Shown here in pieces: positions 9,792 through 21,458 of a DNA stretch of 32,339 nt. The notes under the pieces were generated by a model. That model made no database searches. It saw only the letters and a program-made list of their open reading frames with translations, and was not told the DNA's origin. Position 1 is the stretch's first letter. Each line of letters begins with the position of its first letter. The translations under genes and the position numbers were made by a program. The DNA is from Perkinsus olseni (lineage: Eukaryota > Perkinsozoa > Perkinsida > Perkinsidae), in assembly GCA_013115135.1 (NCBI GenBank), contig JABANP010000565.1, positions 1 to 32,339 on the forward strand, read 5' to 3'.

Positions 9792-12424
9792 TTACAGCTC
9801 CTCCGGGCTCTCCACCTGAAACAGGGCCTCGCTTGAGAACCCAACAGAGGTACTACGTGTTATTACCATATTTCCATATGCATCGTAGACAGCGGGTTTG
9901 TCCCTTATCTCGTGAACTGCATTATCCTTGAGAAACCTGTCATGAACACAGAGACGAGATCCTCGAATGCTTGCTACTATAAAAAAAGCAAGGAGCTTAC
10001 TGAATGAAGTGGTCCACTGTACGACGGCCATGGAAATATACCGGCGATTGCTTCCTCCCTAAGAGAGCAGTGCTGAGTCAGTGCGTTGAGGAGGAGACGG
10101 GTATCACCAGCAGGGTAAAGCATTATTGTTGGGAAGGCATCGACTCTAAGAGGGAGCTCATTCTGTGTTGCATCCACCTTGACAATCCTCAACCTAATTC
10201 ATCACATGAGAATGCTGTTATACAATCACTGTTGCTCACGTCGATTTGAGATGCTTGACCTTCTCGCCTAGCGCCGAATAAATTCCACTCAGCTGGCGAC
10301 AATGGCCACACCATGGAGCGAAGTAATTGACCAGAACATCTTGTGCATCATTCATAACAACATCGTCAAAGTTCTCAGCTACGACCTGAGCAAAACATGA
10401 AGATGAGACAACATAGTGATCATGATATTATCACCTGCATAACGCCTTCGTTTCCCCAGTATTCTGGTATTGGCTCCGACCGCTTGTATGGACGAAGGCT
10501 TCCATCATCGAACTCTCGCACGAAGGTTCGATAGAAATCTTTGTCGAGCTTTCTCCCCGCCGAATAAACTAAATGATGAACAGCAGACTGAACTGATGGC
10601 GATACGATCAAAGAGGATGAGCAGTCGAGAGGGCAGGCAGCAATACCATCCTCCTGTCTTGGCTTGAACTTCCGGACACTTTCATCAAAAAAAGAAACAT
10701 GCCTCGACTCCCGAGCTGGATGATATAATATACGTGCGGTGGGGGTTTCTTGAGCATCTCTCTGAAGATGATTGAATGTACCGGCCTCTGCTAGAGGCAT
10801 CATGCTCACTAGATCAACACCCAGCTCATTCATTAGGCTCTCTATGTGATGACCACCGGCTGCATCACACACGGAGAAAAGTACACTACCTGGCAAGAAG
10901 GACGAGTCATCACGCGAGCGGACCGTACACGAGGTGGTACTATTACCGACTAGCTCCTTAGCCACCTCCCTCATGTTGGCCTCGGCCTCCTTACCCTCCT
11001 GAGACTCTTTATCTCTAATGAGGTAGAGCACCGGCATACCACTAGATAGTAACTGATGATGAGTAGTGATAAAGGATACAATTGACGATGTACCTACAGT
11101 CTCGGCACCTTCTGGGGTATACTCGGTGATCATAGGAACTCTCCTTGATAGGATGAACCGATCAACCTGGAAGAGCCAGTGGAGGAGAACATATGAAGCG
11201 GAGTGATGCAGAGAAATGAGAAGGGCGATGACGGTAAGGTCGGCAAGAGTGATGATGGCGTACCTTGTGAAAGTCCAATTCTCCTTGATAAATGGCATTA
11301 TGATCATCATGATGGTAGAGCAAGATAATTGCAGGAAACCCCGACGGCTTACTGCTAATCTTTCTGAAGAACGATACGTTGTGGTTATGGTAGAATGTGA
11401 AAGATGATGAGCGGTAGCAGTAGACGCTAAGTACTATTCACTATTACCGTCTATCATATAAATGATCAACTATCTCCTTAGCTACTCGGCCGTATGCTGT
11501 GGCAAAGAATACATCCTCGAAATGTCTGGTACTATGCTTGAAACTGAAAGGGTGATGGAATGGAGCCACAGGGCATGCTCCTGGTCGACCACCGAAGGAT
11601 CGATCCAGAGGACGATCGTCTTACAATTCTCCATCAAACCTATCATCGAATAGGCCGATAGCCAGAAAGGGGTTATTCTCGATGAACTTATCGAGATCTC
11701 CCGTGGTCTCCATGACATGTTCTCTATCAGTGTGACGATTGACCCAGTTGACAACCTTAGCAGCACTGATATGAAGAGCACTACTTCACAGCGAGCACTG
11801 GCAGTAGTAGTATGTACTACCATTTAGGATCGCTAACATCCATCTCACTGAGAGGTAGTTGATGCTCCTGATTATCAATAAATAACTTCACTGTAGGATA
11901 ATACGGTACCCCATGCTTTACGATTGCCTGAATATAACAACAAATGGGAAGAGTCAGACGGGAGAATGGGCAAAGTACGAACATTACACAAGCACCCCCC
12001 ATACACGGTTACTACATTAGGGTATTGTATTCCATCTAGCATACCAAATCTAATGGGAGGTTCATGCATGGCGAGCTTCTCAACAGCATTCTCGAAGAAC
12101 GGTTTGAACTGATCACACAATGGAGCATCAGCCCGGCAGCATGTCGATGTTATAATCAACTTACACTTTGGCAGTAGGGGCAGTTGGGTGCATAGAACAT
12201 AACCATTGATACTCCACTTTTTGGTATGTCATCATCGAGCTCTGACTCGCTTAGCTGCCTTATGGTCTGATGCGAAATACAGATGAACACACGCCGAATC
12301 CGCCTATCGTGTAGCTTACTCCTTTCCCACCGGTAGAATCTCCCCAGAGGGACCAAGCCCTCACACTGTGCTCTCCACCCAGTAGCAGATATAAGAAAAA
12401 CAAGATGGGCGAAGAGGTTATCAT
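9792..12424 (-). CDS. Protein disulfide isomerase (a-b-b'-a'), complete
   Basis: About nine short-intron exons read in phase. The ATG at 12424 gives a clear signal peptide (MITSSPILFFLYLLL). The first thioredoxin domain follows: VSMVMFYAPNCPYCQS, then FKPFFENAVEK and HGVPYYPTVKLF. The b domain (KVVNWVNRH, FFATAYGRVAKEI, PAIILLYHHDD) and b' domain (VPMITEYTPEGAET, VLYLIRDKES) come next, then the a' domain [12 protein letters not shown] and AFPTIMLYPAG. The protein ends in SPEEL, close to KDEL-type ER-retrieval tails. It should catalyse disulfide formation and isomerisation in the ER lumen. The a-domain active site is CPYC with Asn before it instead of WCGHC, unusual for a classical isomerase; the a' site is canonical. 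The final exons after GRRTVDHFI are uncertain: more than one acceptor is possible. Confidence 0.85.
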
Positions 12425-12676
12425 TGATTTGTTGGGAGGATTCAACCTGGGCCAAGGTGGTAGGAACGCTGCTGATGCACCAGTCCATAGTCCCCGAGTA
12501 AAACAACTATAACGGGTGTGATAGGGAAATGATGCAATACTACAGAGGTAGTTAAAAATGTACACTAATTACAAGCAACGATGAGACTACTAGCGTATTC
12601 AACCTGACCCTCCAAAAACTGATGAAGGCGCCGCTTAATGATCATGAGCCCTCATCTTAACACACCCCAAACCAAT

Positions 12677-15600
12677 CTAGTAGGACGGAGGACGGGGATG
12701 GCCAACGTACGGGTGATGTTGGCGACTACGGGGATAATCAATATTGTTGATATCGATTGGTGGTGGTGGTGCTGGTGATCTGTTATGCTGAGTAGTAGGT
12801 CGAGAAGGAACTCCAGGACTTTGGTACTCTGAGGTGACACCTTGGCGACTCCAAGGAGTGGTACTCTGCCAAGTCGAGTGGGCCTGTGGATGGAGCCAAT
12901 GTTGATGCGGTGGTATGGTCATTGATATTTTACTTACCGCATAAGGAGGCCTGTCCAGCCCAAAGAATGCGTTCATACTCTCTTCAACATCTATAACAGA
13001 GTTCTTATGGAGGCGAGACAGTTCCGCAGCAAGCTCAGCAAACGATGGCCTGAAGAAGGTGAGTACGGTTATAGTGATTGCTCCCATTTATCTTCACCTA
13101 GTTGCGGGAACATAGCGTAAGCTGCGCATCATGATATTCCTCAGAGGCATGGGACAATCGTCCATCGGCAGTAATGGTCTAGAGGGCCCATGATGATGAA
13201 CTCTATGCCCATATCCAACGATACCTATCATGAACATCATTATTACAATCTCATGCAGGAATTATACTACTACCTATAACTTGTAGTGCTGATAGGTGGG
13301 CATAGGGTATCATACGATAGACCATCTCCCATAGTATCATACCAAAACTATATACATCCGCAGATTGGGAATACTCCTCACCTCGGAGTATCTACAACAG
13401 TATTAATATCAATAATACGATAATGGTGACGGGTACACCTAGTGCTACTAGTACTACTACCTCCGGAGCCATCCAGTGATGAGTACCCACACATCCGAGT
13501 GGTAACTTGGCATCCCTGTTGGATTCACCGGTCATAAACGACAAACCAAAATCACAAATCTTAACTTCCCAATTCTCGGAGATAAGCACATTGCTACTCT
13601 TAAGGTCGCAGTGCAGTACCTATGATTGTGATGATACGACGCTTAACGACCAGCTACGGGTAATACTGTACTACCCCATGAGTATGCAGATAGGACATGC
13701 CCAGACAGATCTCCCTGGCTATGCTCACCACTCTGGGTAGAGACCATCCACCGATCTCATGACCTGTAAACGACCTACGTATGATTGAAGGATGCCGATA
13801 TTACTTGCACTCACCCTTCTTATGGCCAGGATGACTACGATGCAATAGGTCGAATAGGGAACCACAGGGTACGTACTCAGTCAATAGACTATAACGTGGA
13901 GTTAGGGATACTGACATTGGAGGAGCATGTCGTCTTATTATCATGCCAAGGTATGCATACTTCCAAGTAGCAGTGTTATATTAGGATGCCTTAGTCTAGC
14001 CAGCGTGTTGAGTTCACTCCAGAAATCCTTAGATATGTGTTGTTGTTGTTGGTCAACAGCACCATGGTCATTCTGGCGACCCCCACCACCACGGAATACC
14101 TGACAACTCATTCAACAGCAGAAGAGCACGGTGTATCATGCTGGGCTGCGATAACTATGTATCCTACCTTACATGCCACATGCTTATGCATATATCTTGC
14201 TCTGTATACTCTACCATACCCTCCCTCACCTATGAGGCATTGGAAATCTATATCATTATAATCAACCTGCACATGCTAAGTGATAGTACATGAGAATAGC
14301 CTGCACTACTACCTCTAAAGCTGAGAACCATTGATGGAGATGTTGACTAGTCACAGTTGGCATCAAAGCCCTTTGCTTCAGTTTGCTCAGCATACGTATC
14401 ACGATCAACAGGATACGCCGTAATGTCGGGTCAGTCAACCCTAGTTCCTAACATGACGAGGTACAAGAACAACAGACATCGTCGACGGATGACTTGAACA
14501 TAAGGTGGAGTTGCTAGGAGTATTACATCAGCAGCACTAGAAGCAGTATAGACTGCATCATCAATATCATCGCCATTGGTGTGGTGTAGGGAGTCATCAT
14601 GATCATCACAATGGCAGGCCTGGCTACTACCACCACCGTCACCAGCGGAAGCATTATGTGCCCCCTTCGCCGCCCATGATGCTTCATGATGACTAGGATG
14701 ATTGCTGCTTTGACTATTGGGCAGTGAATGGGGCGAAGCATGATGATGAACGATATCCGCTGAGAAGAAGCGGACATTATCGAGTCGAAGGTGGTGGTGG
14801 GAGTACACCGAGTGCTTACGTGTATCACCCGCTGCATTGGATGGCGTTGCTAACATCTCGTCATCTTCAACATCATCTAGATTACCCACCAACCGTTCAA
14901 ACACAAATCCATCAACATCATTCTTCTCAAATGCATCACGTACTTGGCCCAAGCCCAGTCCAGTGAGCAACTACAATCAACAACAGCAGTAGAACAGAGC
15001 CCTGATCATGCCCACGTAATGCCAGGCCTCTACCGAGATACTGATAACCTTACTTAAATACTCACGGCTTTCAATAAGACCGTGTTCGGGTTAGATGAAG
15101 CCAGCAATAATTTGTGAGCAGCTATTGGAAATCCTTGGTCACCGTCTACGCTTAGGTGATCACCACAAGCGCATTCATTTTCAACACGTTCCAACCCCGT
15201 GAGGATCCCGTGTCGTCCTAATCTGTCCAACGATCACAATATTACCACTCCGACGTCCGATACTGTCCACTCGTCCATGCAAGCCGCATTGCTTTTGGTC
15301 TCCCATCCTTCGGGTTGGGCTACCGTGACTGGTAATAAGTCTCGCTTGCCCCGCTCGGAATCCTCCATGCGGTTGGGGGAACGATCCTCACTTAGAAACT
15401 CCGAAAGGGGTTCCTAACATCAGGGTTTACTCAGTAAGCATGGCGAAAGCAGTAGAATGCCTGATGTATTATTATGGGGTTCCTGTCATGGTGCTCTTCG
15501 GCATTGGCGAGGGTATCTGTAGACGAGCCCGCTACGAACAGAGGTGAGCAGTAGCCGGCAACGTACCAGTAGGTTCAAGTAATGCATCTCCTTGTTGTTG

Positions 15601-16400
15601 GGGTTGAGTATTATCGATGGAGTATATCTCCTCAAATACAGGTGCCTTACTGATCAGTATACCCCTATCCCAGACCTCTGCGTTGATCAGACCATTACCT
15701 ATACTACCAACATCAAGAGACATCATCATCACTCAAGTGTTCTGTATTATTACGATGCATAGCCAAACCTCTTCCATGCTTAACATCATCGACAAATTGT
15801 CCAACATATCTGGTACCATTACGATGGACCTACCCATGGAACGGTTGTAGTTAGTAGCTCGGTGGTGGTGTTGTTGTTATTACTAGACATCCTAGTCCAT
15901 GCTTCATATTATAACTCCATGTACCCTCATACTTCTCACCACCATGTCTAAGGTATATACCCCAACCAGACTTGATATTACGAAGCCAGTTACCAGAGTA
16001 TACATCACCATTAGCATAGAAATATGTACCCCATCCGTGTCTAGTATTACCTTCACGAGACCCATCATAGTGTTCACCCGTTGAATACGTATAACTGATG
16101 ATAATAATAATAACAACGTAATCCTCATCATCATCAACAACCATTGCTATACCGCGGTGTATTACCTATGATAGCTAGCACAACTGATAGGCCCATCAAG
16201 GGTCTCTGTAATATCATAGTTCGCACTAAGGCCGTATACAGAGCTATGGTGTCTGAATAGGTACACATGATGCTATTAAAGTAGGAGAGTGTATCTTACG
16301 TTGAAGGTGGTGTCCGATCAACACATGCACAGCATCCTTTAAAGGCAGCCTTCACAGTTCCTCGATGACCTTCCTCTACATCAATGCATCCACTGCTCAT
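12677..16400 (-). CDS. MORN-repeat / SAM-like / TKL-type protein kinase
   Basis: Exon 1 (16300-16400) starts MSSGCIDVEEG; a 47-nt intron and a second exon lead to four MORN repeats (such as YDGSREGNTRHGWGTYFYANG's first half, YSGNWLRNIKSGWG, YEGTWSYNMKHGLG and YVGQFVDDVKHGRG) at about 15730-16110. A later exon (about 14850-14970) reads LGLGQVRDAFEKNDVDGF, resembling a SAM domain, followed by a His/Ser/Asp-rich linker. The kinase domain spans about 14275 to 13020: glycine loop GEGGYGRVY, VACK lysine, helix-C Glu in FWSELNTLARL, hinge LLTEYVPCGSLFDLL, catalytic HCDLKSSN (HRD changed to HCD), DFG, APE, DVYSFGMILWEM and RPSFAELAAEL. All catalytic residues are present. A Pro/His-rich tail ends at 12677. 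A GC-rich patch at 15181-15420 interrupts the gene just after an exon ending YCFRHAY, so the full-length product may be broken into two parts. Confidence 0.7.
15181..15420. other. GC-rich patch inside the MORN kinase gene (patch 2)
   Basis: A stretch much richer in G and C than the flanking exons and introns. On the minus strand the MORN-side exon meets a TGA just before it, and readable kinase-gene sequence (PIAAHKLLLASSNP) resumes just beyond. A 72-codon frame is open on the plus strand but resembles nothing known. No clear terminal inverted repeat or target-site duplication is visible by eye. It could be an insertion inside an intron, a replacement of lost exon sequence, or an unrecognised element. 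Confidence 0.5.
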
Positions 16401-16587
16401 GCGCCGCCAACCTCCTCAGTCTCCTCTCCGTCCCTTTAACAAATCATCCACTTAGCGCGCGCCCGACTGATCTATACCACCACCCATCCTCATCTTACTT
16501 GAACTGAAGCGTATCTTTCGGCATTAAACCGCTGTAGTTACTTCGTTTTCATCCGTTTTTCCATTTGATCTCCTCATCATTATCAAT
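16401..16587. promoter_or_regulatory. Bidirectional promoter region, MORN kinase / EHD
   Basis: Only 187 bp separates the start codons of the divergent kinase gene (minus) and EHD gene (plus), so both promoters must lie here or in the first transcribed bases. The middle has a CpG-dense AGCGCGCGCC tract near 16455 and the EHD-proximal side is T-rich (TTTTCATCCGTTTTTCC). No TATA box is evident. Confidence 0.55.
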
Positions 16588-19163
16588 ATGCTGCGCTGGT
16601 TGAAAGCTGATGCAGAGCGAGCAAAGACAACAGAGACCTTCCGTAACATCTCAGACGGGCTGCAGGAGATCTACAGGGATAAGTTACTGCCCATAGAGGA
16701 ATACTATGAGTACTTACACTTCTCCAAACCTCACTACACACCATGCCACAAGTGTATTCTCAGTTTCCATCGCTTCTACTCGGCTCCACTCACACCAGCC
16801 GACTTCACTGCCAAACCCATGGTGATGCTTATTGGACAGTAGGCATGCTCAAACCACCTATCACACTACACTCACGACGCCTGTCAGATATTCCACTGGT
16901 AAGACAACCTTCATCAGACATCTCCTTGAGAGGGATTATCCTGGTATGAGGATAGGGCCCGAGCCCACTACAGACAAGTAATACTCAACTGGACTGTAGC
17001 AGCCCTATTCCCAAAGATAAGTCAATCTTTGTAGATTCTGTTGTATTATGGATAGCAGCAAGTCAGGGGGAGGAGATCATGTTATACCCGGTACTGTCTG
17101 CTTATTACAGCATTACTAGAGACATCATCGGTGATGTATCAGGCAATGCGCTGGTGGTGGATCGGACATTGCCATTCACGCAGCTCAGCCAGTTTGGCAA
17201 TGGATTCATGAACCGTTTTGAAGCCTCTATGTAAGTTAGCTGTATACTGAGGTGGTTATTCATATTCAATCTCGGTATGTGACTTCGCTGTGAGCGTTTA
17301 CGCTATTATGAAGAGTCTACTGGTCTCCCGTCTCTCAGGATGGAAGGATCCCCAGTTTTACAGGGTGTAACATTCATCGATACACCCGGTATTTTGTCGG
17401 GAGAGAAGCAGAGGCTACAACGAGGATATGATTTTGAGGGTAGTAAACTAGGCGTTTGTCCACCTTGCTCTTGTTCATGCGCATGATGGACTCGAGCGTG
17501 GTGGTATTATTCCTCCGTGTTTTCAGGTGTTGTGAATTGGTTTGCTGATAGAGTTGATATGATACTACTCCTATTTGATGCTCATAAGTTGGATATTTCC
17601 GATGAGTTCCGTCGGTGCATTCTAGCATGTGGTCAGAACGAGAATAAGATAAGGATCGTTCTCAACAAGAGTGATATGGTAATATTGCATTCATCATGTA
17701 CTGGAAGGCCTTGCATCTCACTAAGACCACTTGCATTATGAATGCTGCCGCTGCTGCTATTACCAGCACTTGCTGTCAGGTCACTACTCAGCAGCTGATG
17801 CGTGTATATGGTGCTCTCATGTGGTCTCTTGGTAAAGTCATAAATACACCCGAGGTAGTAGCTGGAGTGTAACACTGGGTATTTTATATTCGTCGTTACC
17901 CTCTTAGACGTCGAGAGTTTTCATCGGGTCATTCTGGGATGAGAAGCTCAATAATGATGAGCAGAGGAATCTGTTCGAAAAGGAGGAGTCCGATCTATAC
18001 GCCGACATAGCGAAACTACCAGAGGAGGCTGCTCTCAGGAAACTTAATGATCTCATCAAGAGAGCGAGGTACTAGTACTAGCCGTTATTTTCTCTAACTA
18101 TTCACAATTCTCCACAATTACCGTGATTTAATGTGAGGGGCTCAGGCTAGCGAAGACCCATGCTTGTCTAATGACATACATTAAACACGAGATGCCGTCG
18201 ATGTTTGGGAAGAACTCAAAAAAGCGTGAGCTTATCGAACACCTGGATGAGGTGTATGAGCAAGTGTCCAAGAGGTAGTGATACCGACCGTTGCTGCTAC
18301 TGCTGCCTATCGTGGATCGAGTACTGTGATAAGGTACAACCTCCCTATTGGGGACTTCCCTTCAGTAGACTACATGCGAAAGGAGTTGTCACACTATGAT
18401 TTCAGTAGTATATAATAATCACCGTCAGCTGGTCGTTCCAATAGTGGAATATAAGTCCACTGTGGCTGCCGTTTAGGTAAAATCAAGAAGGCTCGCAGTC
18501 TAGAGCCTATAGACGAGATACTGTCAAATGACATACCAGCACTGTTGAAGATGATACCAAGAGAGCGTGATGCAATGGAATTGCCCGATATCTTCAAAGC
18601 AGGCATTGCAAACGTAACCATACTCATGTTGCGGATCACAGTGAGGATTGTCGTATCACCTCTTCAGCCTGGTGAAGCTTCTCCCTGGGCTGATGACTTC
18701 GGTGCTGTAAGTTGGCTATCAGGCCCCCCGGACATATCAGAGTCGGTCACGCTTCGAAGCTGCCCACCTGAGTATCTTACGTTGCCCTGTTTATGAATCA
18801 GGTATATGACGTTATTCGAATCCCTCGGCCCGGACCCAGCGGATGGAAAGATCACCGGGGCTCAGGCTAAACAGGAGATGCTGAAGAGTAAGGGTTGTTG
18901 GCAGTGCTTCTCGGGCGGCTTCGTATGAACGTCGTTCAGGTAAACTCCCATCTGGAGTTCTTCACAAGATATGGAATTTAGCTGATGTTGATCGTGATGG
19001 GAAGTTGGATATAAACGAATTTGCATTGGCCATGCACTTTGTCCGTATGCGACTAGACGGACATTCACTGCCCCACGTAATAACACCAACGAAAGGAACT
19101 CTCCGGATGGTTGATGGTTTTATGTTCTCCCAGGAGCTACCAGAGAATATGATTCCCAAGTGA
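16588..19163 (+). CDS. EHD-family dynamin-like GTPase with C-terminal EH domain
   Basis: About a dozen exons with introns near 50 nt join without a frameshift. The protein starts [13 protein letters not shown]. Introns at 16710-16763 and 16839-16887 bring together KPMVMLIGQ and the P-loop [10 protein letters not shown]. Then come HVIPGNALVVD, the DTPG switch ([14 protein letters not shown]), [12 protein letters not shown], the NKSD guanine-specificity motif and [20 protein letters not shown] helical region follows ([41 protein letters not shown]). The C-terminal EH domain contains the EF-hand [13 protein letters not shown] and ends PENMIPK at 19163. EHD proteins use ATP-driven oligomerisation to tubulate and cut endocytic-recycling membranes; the EH domain binds NPF peptides. 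Length and motif order fit the usual ~530-residue family and the gene looks functional. It diverges from the kinase gene upstream. Confidence 0.95.
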
Positions 19164-19938
19164 ACATCAAAGTGCTGAATATATTTCAACTCACGCAACG
19201 GATGTTTTGTTTAACCCAACATCAGTGCATGGGTATCCAGTTGGGATTCCCTTTCTATAGTCGTATAGGACCAGCAATAACTCGTCTGTAGGGCAATACG
19301 TTGAGTGTATCGTGGAAAGAGCGGTGCGTGGGGTTTGCTCATGTACGTGCGGTGATGCGCACAACCGCTTTGTTGACGGTCTCATAGCGTTGGCGCGGCC
19401 CAAGAATTAGGTGCATGCGCGATGCTCCTCGATCAGTGGCCCCTGGGCACTTCACTTCTTCGAATCCGCCCTCTACCACCCGCCGAATGGCACCCGGGAG
19501 AAGACCGGATACTGACACCTATGACGCTTCGGGCGTCGCACGAGCAGGCGTGATCTGGCTACGCCGCTGATCGAGCGATTCGACGAAATTCTTGGACTTA
19601 GATGGAGTCGGAATGGAATACCCCGAGTCGTCTCACCCTGCTCTATGATGAGTGCAGAGTATCCAGCCTCGTGTCACGCGTCTATGACTCTTTGGATATT
19701 TCAACCGTCACTCACGCGTACCCTCAAACTCCCCGGAAATACAGCAGCCTTGAGGCACAAGTGAAAACGCAACTCACATAGTCGGGCCCCAAAAAATATC
19801 TAGGTAAATTGATGTAGAAATAAGGAGCGAGAAAAAATGACGTTGTCGTGGTAAACTTCTCCGTTGAAGGATCCGACACTTCAATTTATTCATTTCATCT
19901 TTCAAATTCGTACAGAATCGTTCACACGATCGTCACAT
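19164..19938. other. Gene-free GC-rich stretch (patch 3)
   Basis: After the EHD stop the composition becomes GC-rich, mostly from about 19,300 to 19,770, and then falls back to A-rich sequence. The longest open frame is 70 codons on the minus strand (19191-19403) and resembles no known protein. No tRNA or rRNA structure was recognised. It belongs by composition with the patches at 4933, 15181, 24590 and 30455. Confidence 0.45.
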
Positions 19939-21148
19939 CTACGAGCTGCATCCCTCACAAGTGGTATTATCCTTCAACACGAGCCTTTGGCCAGCACAAT
20001 CACTCGAACAACGCCTCGTGCATCCGTCAGGATCAACAGCACCACCACCACCACCAGCAGCAGCAGTAGCAGACACAACCGTAGTATCACCACAGCATGG
20101 ATCGGCTGATTCCCCTATACGCTGCCTTACATTACCAAAGACAAAATGACCGATAACTAAACCAGCACATAGACAAAGGAATAGCTCGCAACTATAGGTC
20201 ATGACCACTAGCATAGCAAGATATGCTATTGATACGCTAATACCAAAGGCCAAAGCTCCGATAATAGCATGAGCCCATTTTATTGCGGATATAACCTAGA
20301 TAACGACGTCTAGCCCAAAGGATGCCCTCAACCAGCATACCTAGAAATAGTACACCTATACAACCAAGAGCAAACTTCCATGCTGTATCAAGTACCCAGG
20401 AACGGGTGAATAAAATAACACATTGCGTGGAGGGGCCTCTCATCCAATTAAAACCATCCATAAACATAGCCGTCGATCCAGTACAGAAGGCATTAGGATC
20501 AGGCGTAGGTGATACCGGGTTCACACCACCACCGCTACCTGGTTTGACTGCACATCCTACACCACAAGTTTTATGATGGAGACCATCATGAGTAGGACAT
20601 AGCTCATTAGTAGCTGTATCCCAGCATACAGGCATTTCATTAACACCACTACAAGTATTAGCCATGCATTGCATCCAACAGTATATCTCACCGGCCTTGC
20701 ATTCCCCAGCTGAAAGAAACAAACGCATATTCGTGAGCGCGGAAGCTACATGCAAAAGTCTGAAGATTTTCCCACTGTGAAGGTGCAGAGGTATTAAAGT
20801 AAGCCTCCTACTATTACTACCTAATCTTCTCCTAGCGAACGCTATCTCCTCTGAGTCATCATCGCGGGGTATCAAAGCTGCCTGAGTCCATTGTTTAAAA
20901 GTCATTGATTTGAGAGCAGGGATGGGGCTCTTGAAAGCAGCTGGAAGCAAGAACATACGGCCAAATACCAATCTAGGAGTGGAAGTGACACCCATACGGA
21001 CAGCATGAGGGAGAGGCCTGACCGATGGGGTGGTGCCTGTATAGGATAACAATGAAGATCCATGACAACGAATGGCGTGGCCGAATATAGACTCGATATT
21101 ACCGATAAAACTCTTGAGAGTGTTGCCCATCAACACGACTACCCTCAT
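19939..21148 (-). CDS. Ctr-type copper transporter with Cys-rich ectodomain
   Basis: The ectodomain (about 20500-20710) is cysteine-rich: GECKAGEIYCWMQCMANTC, then further Cys up to KTCGVGCAVKPG. The Ctr core follows: FMDGFNWM, a membrane helix (WKFALGCIGVLFLGMLVEGI), a basic loop WARRRYLG, then TM2/TM3 reading YLAMLVVMTYSCELF and GLVIGHFVF. MLVVM is the copper-binding MXXXM of TM2 and GLVIG the GXXXG packing motif of TM3, which together define the family. The cytosolic tail carries more cysteines (CTRRCSSDC), as is common for copper hand-off. Trimeric Ctr proteins import Cu(I) across the plasma or vacuolar membrane. Between TM1 and TM2 (near 20270) the frame changes: either a 40-nt intron with a weak GTTATA donor or a one-base indel. 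The N-terminus is uncertain; 21148 is the first ATG in frame. Confidence 0.75.
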
Positions 21149-21458
21149 CCCACCATCGCCGCCGGCTGATGAGGGTATATTCAATGGGACCTGTAAGAAG
21201 AGTTTTCGTGCCCAAGCTCGAAAGAGAAGTGCATCATTGTACGGAGAGCGAGTCGAGTGGCATATTCCTGGGTGCTGTTCAACCGACCTGTTTCAAGGAA
21301 CTACCATCCTCATAATAAAAGTTGGAGTCCCCAGGAGGCAGTATAAGCAACAAAAATACCCCTTGATCGATATGTAAGGTCAATGTATCATCATACACCT
21401 AAGATAGAGGTTGATCCAACGACAGGCCCTGATGGCAGCAGAAAGGTGGGTTCGGCAA

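Larger units (their letters stand above)
5965..10898 (-). repeat. Right arm of the inverted repeat
   Basis: Reverse-complement partner of 1-4932. All three genes are intact in this arm. The FUSC gene continues past the inner end of the arm (down to 5690) and the disulfide isomerase gene continues past 10898 (up to 12424). The inner breakpoint therefore falls inside a gene that is complete on this side only, which makes this arm the more likely ancestral copy. Confidence 0.95.

Noticed and set aside
1..10898. A simple fold-back (hairpin) sequencing artefact as explanation of the inverted repeat.
   Set aside because: A fold-back copy of one molecule would be nearly identical, while the arms differ by several percent in spacers and the centre is unique; a haplotype mis-join remains possible and is listed as a test.
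14880..15180. BTB or ankyrin domain in the kinase gene (PIAAHKLLLASSNP).
   Set aside because: Only one short stretch resembles the start of a BTB domain and the rest of the fold is not found; the neighbouring patch prevents a reliable reading.
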